Source: CBDBLK01 sp965215445
GTDB lineage: Bacteria > Bdellovibrionota > Bacteriovoracia > Bacteriovoracales > Bacteriovoracaceae
Assembly: GCA_965215445.1 (NCBI GenBank)
Contig: CBDCDT010000002.1
Location: 1,922,001-1,986,000 of the forward strand
DNA: 64,000 bases
Direction of reading: 5' to 3'
Part shown: positions 33,370 through 40,678 of the stretch, one piece after another
How positions within the stretch are numbered: the stretch's first letter is position 1
Layout: the number at the start of each line of letters is the position of its first letter
Made by a program: the position numbers and the translations under genes
Notes under the pieces: model-generated
Seen by the model: the letters and a program-made list of their open reading frames with translations, nothing else
The model's database searches: none
Told to the model about the DNA's origin: nothing

Positions 33370-34545
33370 ATGAACGTACACGAGTATCAGGCCAAGCAGC
33401 TTTTTGAGCAGTTTGAGATTCCCACCCCGCGAGGGGAAGCGGTCAAAAATGTCGATCGCGCCGTGGAAGCGGCGGAAAAATTGGGTGGCGACACCTGGGT
33501 GGTCAAGGCCCAGGTTCACGCCGGAGGGCGGGGCAAGGCGGGTGGTGTTTGCCTGGCGAAATCACTGGAGGAAGTGCGCCGACATTCCGGCAATTTGCTG
33601 GGCAGTTCCCTGGTGACCCATCAAACCGGCCCGGGCGGTGAAACTGTGCACGCCCTGCTGATCGAAGAGGGATGCCAGATCGAGCACGAATATTATATCG
33701 CCGTGGTTTTGGATCGCCAGGCCGGAGTGGTGACGTTTATCGCCTCCAGTGAAGGCGGTATGGACATTGAAAAAGTGGCCGCCGAAACCCCCGAAAAAAT
33801 CGTCAAAGTGGCGGTGCCCTCGGCGACGGGTTTTACCCCCTTTATGGGGCGCAAACTGGCCTACGGGGTGGGCCTGAAAGAATCGGCACAGGTGGCCGAA
33901 TTTGGCCGCTTGCTGACCGCTCTTTACCACCTTTATACGGAGAAAGATTGCACCATCGCCGAGATCAATCCCCTGATACGAACTGGCGAGGGAAAGTTTT
34001 TGGCCCTCGATGCCAAACTCAACTTCGACAGCAATGGACTCTTTCGCCACCCCGACGTGGGCGAGTTATACGACCCCACTCAAGAGAGCGACAAAGAACG
34101 GGAGGCCAGCGAGGCGGGCCTGTCCTATATCAAACTGGAAGGAGACATTGGCTGCCTGGTCAACGGTGCCGGGTTGGCGATGGGAACCATGGACATTATT
34201 CAACTCTACGGGGGAGCGCCGGCCAACTTTCTCGACGTGGGCGGTGGGGCCGACAAGGAAACCGTCGCCAAGGCCTTTTCCCTGATTTTACAGGAATCCG
34301 GGGTCAAGGCGATTTTAGTCAATATTTTCGGGGGGATTATGCGTTGTGATGTGATCGCCGAGGGGGTGATCGAGGCGGCCAAATCCCTGGGAGTCAAAGT
34401 TCCGTTGGTGGTGCGCCTGGAGGGAACCAACGTGGCGCTGGGAAAGAAAATCCTTTCGGATTCGGGATTATCCATCATTGCCGCCGACGACCTGGCCAGT
34501 GCCGCTCAAAAGGCAGTGGCGGCGGCCAAGGGAGAGCAACTGTAA
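33370..34545 (+). CDS. sucC: succinyl-CoA ligase beta subunit (ADP-forming)
   Basis: This 391-residue subunit of the TCA-cycle enzyme makes ATP or GTP from succinyl-CoA. The N-terminal ATP-grasp part begins MNVHEYQAKQLFEQFEIP, with VVKAQVHAGGRGKAGGV. The C-terminal part has GDIGCLVNGAGLAMGTMD, FLDVGGGADKETV and NIFGGIMRCDVIAEG, which bind CoA and contact SucD. The start is ATG 33370; the upstream gap of 71 bp after the ATPase gene holds a weak TATTAT-like box. The stop overlaps the sucD start by 1 bp. Confidence 0.97.
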   Translation: MNVHEYQAKQLFEQFEIPTPRGEAVKNVDRAVEAAEKLGGDTWVVKAQVHAGGRGKAGGVCLAKSLEEVRRHSGNLLGSSLVTHQTGPGGETVHALLIEEGCQIEHEYYIAVVLDRQAGVVTFIASSEGGMDIEKVAAETPEKIVKVAVPSATGFTPFMGRKLAYGVGLKESAQVAEFGRLLTALYHLYTEKDCTIAEINPLIRTGEGKFLALDAKLNFDSNGLFRHPDVGELYDPTQESDKEREASEAGLSYIKLEGDIGCLVNGAGLAMGTMDIIQLYGGAPANFLDVGGGADKETVAKAFSLILQESGVKAILVNIFGGIMRCDVIAEGVIEAAKSLGVKVPLVVRLEGTNVALGKKILSDSGLSIIAADDLASAAQKAVAAAKGEQL

Positions 34546-35417
34546 TGGCAATTTTATTGGGCCGAGACACCAAACTTATCACCGTCGGCTACACCGGCAA
34601 ACAGGGCACGTTTCACTCACTCCAGTCGCGGGACTACGGAACCAACTTTGTGGGGGGAGTGACTCCCGGCAAAGGCGGGCGTATTCACGAGGGCCTGCCC
34701 GTCTTTCACTCCGTGCGCGAGGCGGTGCTCAAGACCGATGCCAATGCGGCCATGATTTTTGTTCCACCCAAGGCCGCGGCGGATTCCATTTTGGAGTGTA
34801 TAGATTCGCAGATTCCTTTAATTGTCGCCATCACTGAAGGTATCCCCATCCTCGATATGCTCAAGGTCAAGGCGGCCTTGCAAAACTCGAACTCGCGCCT
34901 GATTGGGCCAAATTGCCCGGGGATCATCACCCCCGGAGAATCCAAAATCGGCATTATGCCGGGGCATATTCACATGCCCGGAAAAGTCGGCGTGGTCAGC
35001 CGTTCGGGAACCCTCACCTATGAGGCGGTCTACCAACTCACCCAGAGGGAAATCGGCCAGTCCACTTGCATCGGCATCGGCGGCGACCCAGTGATCGGCA
35101 CCAGCTTTGTGGACGTTTTGGAACTGTTTGAACGCGACCCCGACACCTCCGCCGTGGTGATGATTGGGGAAATCGGGGGCAGCAGCGAAATCGAGGCCGC
35201 GCGCTGGATTCAAAGGAGCATGACCAAACCTGTAATTTCCTTTATCGCCGGGGCCTCGGCCCCTCCCGGCAAGCGCATGGGCCACGCCGGGGCGATCATT
35301 TCTGGGGGAGACGACACCGCCGAGGCCAAGTACAAAATTTTGGAGAGTTGCGGAGTGACCATCGTGCGCTCTCCGGCCGAACTGGGCGAGAAGGTCGAGT
35401 ACATTTTAAAAACCTAA
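34545..35417 (+). CDS. sucD: succinyl-CoA ligase alpha subunit
   Basis: This 290-residue subunit carries the CoA-binding fold (VGYTGKQGTFHS, GGVTPGKGG) and the phosphohistidine loop (KRMGHAGAIISGG). It works as a complex with SucC. The start is ATG 34545 in the overlap TAATG, so it is translated with sucC. Length is normal. ndk follows 17 bp later with a good Shine-Dalgarno sequence but no standard start codon. Confidence 0.97.
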   Translation: MAILLGRDTKLITVGYTGKQGTFHSLQSRDYGTNFVGGVTPGKGGRIHEGLPVFHSVREAVLKTDANAAMIFVPPKAAADSILECIDSQIPLIVAITEGIPILDMLKVKAALQNSNSRLIGPNCPGIITPGESKIGIMPGHIHMPGKVGVVSRSGTLTYEAVYQLTQREIGQSTCIGIGGDPVIGTSFVDVLELFERDPDTSAVVMIGEIGGSSEIEAARWIQRSMTKPVISFIAGASAPPGKRMGHAGAIISGGDDTAEAKYKILESCGVTIVRSPAELGEKVEYILKT

Positions 35418-35434
35418 AAGTTTGGGGAGGAAGC

Positions 35435-35857
35435 ATCGAAAAGACATTAAGTATTATCAAACCCAATGCTGTTTTAGACGACAACATTGGCAACATTATC
35501 GCCCGTTTTGAAGCGGAGGGACTGCGGGTCGCCGCCCTCAAAATGGCACACCTTTCCCGCGAGAAGGCCGAGGGCTTTTATATCGAACACAAGGAGCGCC
35601 CCTTTTTTGGCGAACTGGTGGCCTTTATGACTTCCGCGCCGGTGATTCTGATGGTGTTGGAAGGAGAAAACGCCGTGGAGAAAAACCGCAACATTATGGG
35701 CGCGACCAACCCCGCCGAGGCCCTCGAGGGAACTTTGCGCAAACTGTATGCCAAGAGCTTGGGGGAAAACGCCGTCCACGGCTCGGACTCCCTGTCTTCC
35801 GCCGAGCGGGAGATCAATTACTTTTTTGACGGGAACGAGATCAAGCAGCGCTTTTAG
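35435..35857 (+). CDS. ndk: nucleoside diphosphate kinase, apparent AUC start
   Basis: This 140-residue enzyme transfers phosphate between nucleoside di- and triphosphates through a phosphohistidine. The active-site His is in NAVHGSDS, and IIKPNAV, KERPFFGEL and NIMGATNPAEA match the family. The expected first residues (MEKTLSIIKPNAV) begin at an ATC codon (35435-35437) behind GGGGAGG at 4 bp. There is no ATG, GTG or TTG in this frame between the sucD stop and that point. The only in-frame ATG lies deep inside sucD (35348) and would add 29 unrelated residues. Initiation at AUC, or a sequencing error, are the options. Confidence 0.93.
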   Translation: MEKTLSIIKPNAVLDDNIGNIIARFEAEGLRVAALKMAHLSREKAEGFYIEHKERPFFGELVAFMTSAPVILMVLEGENAVEKNRNIMGATNPAEALEGTLRKLYAKSLGENAVHGSDSLSSAEREINYFFDGNEIKQRF

Positions 35858-35899
35858 GCAGAATTTTAGACAATGCGCTGCTTTGCCCACTTTTCAAAC

Positions 35900-38149
35900 C
35901 TAAAACTTTTTGCTTTTCCACCCCAGGACAGCAAAGGCTTCCTTTCCTCCCAATAAGTCCTCTCTCAATGTAGAGACATTCAGATAAGTCCTCAAAGTAT
36001 TGCCTTTATAAATTTCTCTAGCGACATACTTTTGCCCTTCCTGCCCCAGGATTTTCTCGAGGTCGGATTCTTTCAAGTTGAAAAAAAACTCATTCAAACT
36101 TTCATACTGGGAAACACTGCCTTGTACTTTTTTCCACTCTAAACCCAGCCGATCCATTTCCTTCTTGCCTCCCAGGACGGCAGAGACGTTTTGAAAAACT
36201 GACTGCAAATTTGATTGATCGCCTGCCTCGCCGTGATCTTCGGCAAATTTGGCGTAACCTTCCATACCTAGGTATTCATCCAAAGGGTTTCCGTCGGCAT
36301 CCAAAATCTTGCCCCTGTAAGCGCGAAAGTCTTCAACTGTTTTGGAAAACATCTGCCAGTTCAAGCGCTTGAATGTTTTCTCGTCCAGGACCGCAGAGAC
36401 ATTAACAAAAATTGACTGCATATTTGATTGATCGCCTGCCCCGCCATGGTCTTTGGCAAACTTGGCATAACCATCCATACCCACATACTTATCTAAAGGG
36501 TTTCCATCGGCATCCAAAATCTTACCCCTGTAAGCGCGAAAAAATTCAACTGTTTTGGAAAACCTCTGCCACTTCAAAAGTTTGAACGTTTCCTCGTCCA
36601 AGACGGCAGAGACATTAGAAAAAACTGACTGCATATTTGATTGATCGCCTGCCCCGCCGTGATCTTTGGCAAACTTGGCGTAACCTTCCATGCCCAGGTA
36701 TTCATCCAAAGGATTTCCGTTGGCATCCAAAATTTTACCCCTGTAAGTGCGAAAAATTTCAACTGTTTTGAAAAACGCTTGCCACTTCAAACGCTTGAAT
36801 GTTTCCTCGTCCAGGACGGCAGAGACATTAACAAAAACTGACTGCATATTTGATTGATCGCCTGCCTCGCCGTGATCTTTGGCAAACTTAGCGTAACCTT
36901 CCATACCTAGGTATTCATCCAAAGGGTTTCCGTTGGCATCCAAAATCTTGCCCCTGTAAGTGCGAAAAACTTCAACTGTTTTGGAAAACTTCTGCCACTT
37001 CAAATGCTTGAACGTTTCCTCGTCCAGGACGGCAGAGACGTTAACAAAAACTGAATGCATATTTGATTGATCGCCTGCCCCACCATGGTCTTGGGCAAAC
37101 TTGACATAACCATCCATACCCACATACTTCTCTAAAGGGTTTCCGTCGGCATCCAAAATCTTGTCCAGGAGAGCGTGAAAATCTTCAACTGTTTTGCCAA
37201 ATTGTTGCCAGTTCAAACGCTTGAACGTTTTCTCGTCCAGGACGGCAGAGACGTTAACAAAAACTGAATGCATATTTGATTGATCGCCTGCCCCACCATG
37301 GTCTTGGGCAAACTTGGCATAACCATCCATACCCACATACTTCTCTAAAGGGTTTCCGTCGGCATCCAAAATCTTGTCCAGGAGAGCGTGAAAATCTTCA
37401 ACTGTTTTGCCAAATTGTTGCCAGTTCAAACGCTTGAACGTTTTCTCGTCCAGGACGGCAGAGACGTCCTTAAAAACTGGAAGCATCTTTGATTGATCGC
37501 CTGCCCCACCATGGTCTTGGGCAAATTTGGTGTAACCATCCATACCCACATACTTCTCTAAAAGGTTTCCGTCGGCATCCAAAATCTTGCCCCTGTAAGC
37601 GCGAAAGTCTTTAACTGTTTTTTTAAATGCCTGCCATTTCAAACGCTTGAATGTTTCCTTATCTAAAACGGCGGAGACGTTTTGAAAAACTGACTGCATA
37701 TTTGATTTAACGCCTGCCCCGCCGTGGTCTTGGGCAAACTTGGCGTAACCATCCATACCCACATACTTCTCTAAAAGGTTTCCGTCGGCATCCAAAATCT
37801 TGCCCCTGTAAGCGCGAAAGTCTTTAACTGTTTTTTTAAATGCCTGCCATTTCAAACGCTTGAATGTTTCCTTATCTAAAACGGCGGAGACGTTTTGAAA
37901 AACTGACTGCATATTTGATTTAACGCCTGCCCCGCCGTGGTCTTGGGCAAATTTGGCGTAACCTTCCATGCCCTTGTATTTTTCAAGGAGTTTTCCGCTC
38001 TCATCCAAAATTTTACTTTTTAAAACATCACCCTTTAAAAGAGTGCGACCATGGGAAGCACAACTTGCTTGCGTTTTCGCTTCAAGATGAACGCAAACGA
38101 GAAAAAGAAGTGCGACGGATAACCATTGTCTTAAACGGTATTGATTCAT
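35900..38149 (-). CDS. exported protein of nine to ten 71-residue repeats
   Basis: This 749-residue protein has signal peptide MNQYRLRQWLSVALLFLVCVHLEA. From residue 46 there are eight 71-residue units. Each contains GM(D/E)GYxKFAxDHGxAGxxSNM, then VFxNVSAVLD and LKWQxF. A ninth follows with a changed end (AVLGGKKEMDRLGLEWKK), then a degenerate tenth (GQEGQKYVAREIY ... YLNVSTLRED). I recognise no family. Units look helical, and the conserved Tyr/Phe/Trp residues suggest a packed core in each. ATG 38149 has AGGAG upstream. It is followed on the same strand by the HTH-repeat protein, also exported. Secretion outside the cell is inferred from the signal peptide only. Confidence 0.8.
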   Translation of the reverse strand: MNQYRLRQWLSVALLFLVCVHLEAKTQASCASHGRTLLKGDVLKSKILDESGKLLEKYKGMEGYAKFAQDHGGAGVKSNMQSVFQNVSAVLDKETFKRLKWQAFKKTVKDFRAYRGKILDADGNLLEKYVGMDGYAKFAQDHGGAGVKSNMQSVFQNVSAVLDKETFKRLKWQAFKKTVKDFRAYRGKILDADGNLLEKYVGMDGYTKFAQDHGGAGDQSKMLPVFKDVSAVLDEKTFKRLNWQQFGKTVEDFHALLDKILDADGNPLEKYVGMDGYAKFAQDHGGAGDQSNMHSVFVNVSAVLDEKTFKRLNWQQFGKTVEDFHALLDKILDADGNPLEKYVGMDGYVKFAQDHGGAGDQSNMHSVFVNVSAVLDEETFKHLKWQKFSKTVEVFRTYRGKILDANGNPLDEYLGMEGYAKFAKDHGEAGDQSNMQSVFVNVSAVLDEETFKRLKWQAFFKTVEIFRTYRGKILDANGNPLDEYLGMEGYAKFAKDHGGAGDQSNMQSVFSNVSAVLDEETFKLLKWQRFSKTVEFFRAYRGKILDADGNPLDKYVGMDGYAKFAKDHGGAGDQSNMQSIFVNVSAVLDEKTFKRLNWQMFSKTVEDFRAYRGKILDADGNPLDEYLGMEGYAKFAEDHGEAGDQSNLQSVFQNVSAVLGGKKEMDRLGLEWKKVQGSVSQYESLNEFFFNLKESDLEKILGQEGQKYVAREIYKGNTLRTYLNVSTLREDLLGGKEAFAVLGWKSKKF
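36100..38014 (-). repeat. 213-bp tandem coding repeats
   Basis: Eight full units of 213 bp (71 codons) and a ninth diverged unit lie in this gene. Neighbouring units are often near identical, with a few units sharing sets of changes, which points to recent unequal crossing over. Unit number is likely to vary between strains. Confidence 0.85.
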
Positions 38150-38201
38150 TTTTAGCTCCTTTTTTTATGCAATGCGCATGAGTCTTACCAAAAAATCTGC
38201 T

Positions 38202-38220
38202 TTAAAGTCATCAACTTTAA
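38202..38220. promoter_or_regulatory. inverted repeat upstream of the 71-residue repeat gene
   Basis: TTAAAGT-CATCA-ACTTTAA, a perfect 7-bp inverted repeat about 55 bp upstream of ATG 38149. It could be a regulator binding site. The 38150-38283 gap is otherwise AT-rich without a clear promoter or gene. Confidence 0.3.
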
Positions 38221-38283
38221 TTGCGAAGTATGTCATTTTTACATGGTTACGAGATCAACCAGTGTTTTTAGGGCCATTATCCC

Positions 38284-39066
38284 TTACAACTCGTTGTGTT
38301 CAGTCTGCAACAAGCTGGAGGCCGCGGAATGACAAGTTTCAGTTAAGTGCCCTCTTCTCCTAATGACTTCTCCCGTTCTCTGTTCCCTATTGCGAACCCA
38401 TTGGGATATGGTCAGTCTGGAAATATTTAATTCTCTTGCTGCTTCTGAAATATTTCCCGTTTCTCTTACCAGCTCAATCGCCCTTATTCTTGTTGCTGGA
38501 CTGTATGCTCCGTCTTTGATCTCAATGATTCTGCCCGTTCTCTGCTCTTCGTCTTGAATCCATCTGCTTATAGTTGGTCGACTAATATCCAATTCTCTTG
38601 CCGCTTTTGAGATATTTCCCGTTTCTTTTACCAATTGAATCGCCCTTGCCCTCGTTTCTGGAGGGTATTGAAACACCACCTTGCCTCTTCTCTCAATGAC
38701 TCTGCCCGTTCTCTGCTCTTCGTCTCGAATACATTTGTTTACAGTTGGCCAACTAATATTCAATTCTCTTGCTGCTTCTATGATACTTCCCGTTTCTCTT
38801 ACCAGTTGAATCGCCCTTGCTCTCGTTTCTGGAGTGCACCTTCGGATTGGTTCTACAATCAGTTGTCCCACTCTCTTTTCTTCGTCACGAACCCAATTGC
38901 GTACACTTTTTGGGTTCACGCCTAATTTTCTTGCTGTTTCTGAAAATTTTTTTCCTTTTTTTACCATTTGAATCGCCCTTGCTCTCGTTTCTGGAGAATA
39001 TGTAGCAAAAACGAAATGGCCTTTTAGGAAAACTAAAGCAAAAAAAGCGCTGGCAAAGCTTTTCAT
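38284..39066 (-). CDS. apparently exported protein with four tandem helix-turn-helix units
   Basis: This 260-residue protein has an N-terminal hydrophobic signal (MKSFASAFFALVFLKGHFVFA). Four ~55-residue units follow, each of the form PETRARAIQLVxETGNISxAARELxISRxTISxWIxxEEQRTGR. This pattern is that of the helix-turn-helix at the start of IS3/IS630-type transposases and similar DNA-binding domains. A DNA-binding fold behind a secretion signal is unexpected, and no catalytic domain is present. ATG 39066 has AGAGG upstream; the alternative ATG 39123 is not preceded by a ribosome site. If exported, it would bind nucleic acid outside the cell or in a host or prey cell; the Lys in the middle of the signal makes export less than certain. 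Confidence 0.75.
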   Translation of the reverse strand: MKSFASAFFALVFLKGHFVFATYSPETRARAIQMVKKGKKFSETARKLGVNPKSVRNWVRDEEKRVGQLIVEPIRRCTPETRARAIQLVRETGSIIEAARELNISWPTVNKCIRDEEQRTGRVIERRGKVVFQYPPETRARAIQLVKETGNISKAARELDISRPTISRWIQDEEQRTGRIIEIKDGAYSPATRIRAIELVRETGNISEAARELNISRLTISQWVRNREQRTGEVIRRRGHLTETCHSAASSLLQTEHNEL

Positions 39067-39216
39067 AAAAACCTCTTGGTTGGCCGGTTGGCGGTTTATA
39101 GTACGATGAATCGGGAAAGACAATTGGCCTGGTAAATTTTACCTTTCTTACACGAGGTGTTGTTTTTTGTGCTGCTTGGTGATAGATTGCGTCTTTTGAA
39201 GCAAGGGGCGCAAAAA

Positions 39217-40104
39217 ATGTTCTCAAAAAGCGCAGAGATAGGGAATCGGCACTGGGGTGTCGCCGCCATGGTGGTTTTGGTGCTGCTTTGGTCGCTGAAT
39301 TTCGTCACCACCCGCTATAGCGTGCTGGGAGGCCTTACTTCCTTTGACATGGTGGCCTTGCGTTTTGGGGTCGCCGGGATTGTGTGTTTGCCCTATTTCC
39401 TGCGCTTGGGCCTTGGCGACTTGGGGGGTCTGGGCTGGCAACGGGGGTTGATTCTCACCTGTCTGGCGGGTTCTCCCTACATCATCGTGCTTTATTCCGC
39501 CCTGGCCTTTGCCCCCGCATCCCACGGTGTGGTTTTAAACCCGGGCCTGGTGCCTTCAGTGGTCTTTCTGGGAACGGTCTATCTGGGGCAGCGCAGATTC
39601 TCCCTGGTGGCATTGCTGTCGCTCGCTCTGATCTTGATGGGCCTTGCCTTGGTCACCTCGTCGTCTTTTTTGGCACAAAGAAGTGTCTTGTTGGGTGATG
39701 CTCTCTTTTTGGTATCGGGTATCAGTTGGGGCCTTTTTACCCTGCTTTCCAGACGCTGGAGCGTAGGCCCAATGCAGGCGGTGGCGGTCATATCCGTCAT
39801 CTCCTCGCTGTGGTTGGTGCCGTATTCGATCTTTTTTTACGACGGTTTTCCCCTCGTCTCATCCCTGCACCTGCTCTCGCAGGCACTCTTTCAGGGTATC
39901 CTCATTTCGATCGTCACAATTAATCTGTTGATCTATGCGGTCAGGGGCCTTGGAGCACAAAACGCCTCCTTATTTGGCCCTTTGGTTCCCCTGGTGGCGA
40001 CTTTGATGGCGATGCCGCTTCTGGGGGAATTGCCGACGCTTTTGCAGTGGTCGGGGATTGCGCTGGTCTGTCTGGGCATCCTGGGGGTGGCCAGGGCACC
40101 ATGA
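39217..40104 (+). CDS. EamA/DMT-family membrane transporter
   Basis: This is a 295-residue inner-membrane protein with about ten transmembrane helices in two EamA-like halves (VVLVLLWSLNFVTTRYSV ... GDALFLVSGISWGLFTLLSRRW). DMT transporters move amino acids, purines or other small molecules; the substrate is unknown. The start is ATG 39217 with AAGGGG upstream. It is divergent from the HTH-repeat gene across 150 bp, which holds no other gene. carD follows 88 bp later on the same strand. Confidence 0.85.
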   Translation: MFSKSAEIGNRHWGVAAMVVLVLLWSLNFVTTRYSVLGGLTSFDMVALRFGVAGIVCLPYFLRLGLGDLGGLGWQRGLILTCLAGSPYIIVLYSALAFAPASHGVVLNPGLVPSVVFLGTVYLGQRRFSLVALLSLALILMGLALVTSSSFLAQRSVLLGDALFLVSGISWGLFTLLSRRWSVGPMQAVAVISVISSLWLVPYSIFFYDGFPLVSSLHLLSQALFQGILISIVTINLLIYAVRGLGAQNASLFGPLVPLVATLMAMPLLGELPTLLQWSGIALVCLGILGVARAP

Positions 40105-40192
40105 AGAATTTACACGGTGGGATTGCTTTTTTTGGGCCGATGCTGTAGTGTGGCCTAAAAGTTACTGCAAAGCATGAACAAGAGAGTGAATT

Positions 40193-40678
40193 ATGTTTAA
40201 AGTTGGTGATTATGCTGTTTGTCCAGGACATGGGGTCGGTCAGGTGTGCGAGATTGAAGAGCGCACGCTGGGAGAGACGCCGACTGTGTTTTACAAAATT
40301 AAAATTTTTTCCACTTGTATGACCGTGATGATTCCCACCACCAGCAGTGAGGGCATGAGGAAGCTGTCCGACGGAGAGGAAGTGCAAAACGTCTACAAAG
40401 TTCTCGAAGACCACGACGTGACAGTGGACAATTCGACCTGGAACCGGCGCTACCGGGATTATATGAACAAGGTCAAAACCGGCTCACTGGTGGAAATTGC
40501 CGAAGTCATTAGAGCACTGTTTTTGTTGCAGAGGAAAAAGAATTTGAGCGACGGCGAGAAAAAGATGCTCGACAAGTGCAAGGATTTGCTGGCGGAAGAA
40601 ATTTCCATCACCGATAAAATCGAATCTGGTGCCATCAAAGACAAGATCGAATCTTATTTTGAAACCTCCCAGGCCTAA
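40193..40678 (+). CDS. carD: CarD/CdnL-family transcription regulator
   Basis: This is a 161-residue protein with the CarD_CdnL_TRCF N-terminal domain (FKVGDYAVCPGHGVGQVCEIEER) that binds the RNA polymerase beta subunit, then a helical DNA-binding domain (LVEIAEVIRALFLLQRKKNLSDGEKKMLD). Such proteins stabilise open promoter complexes, mainly at rRNA promoters. ATG 40193 has GAGAG upstream. The uvrB frame starts inside its 3' end, so co-expression with uvrB is likely. Confidence 0.92.
   Translation: MFKVGDYAVCPGHGVGQVCEIEERTLGETPTVFYKIKIFSTCMTVMIPTTSSEGMRKLSDGEEVQNVYKVLEDHDVTVDNSTWNRRYRDYMNKVKTGSLVEIAEVIRALFLLQRKKNLSDGEKKMLDKCKDLLAEEISITDKIESGAIKDKIESYFETSQA

Noticed and set aside
36100..38014. 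Regular repeats that might be read as a CRISPR array
   Set aside because: The 213-bp periodicity is a multiple of three inside one long frame, with coding divergence and no short repeat/spacer layout.
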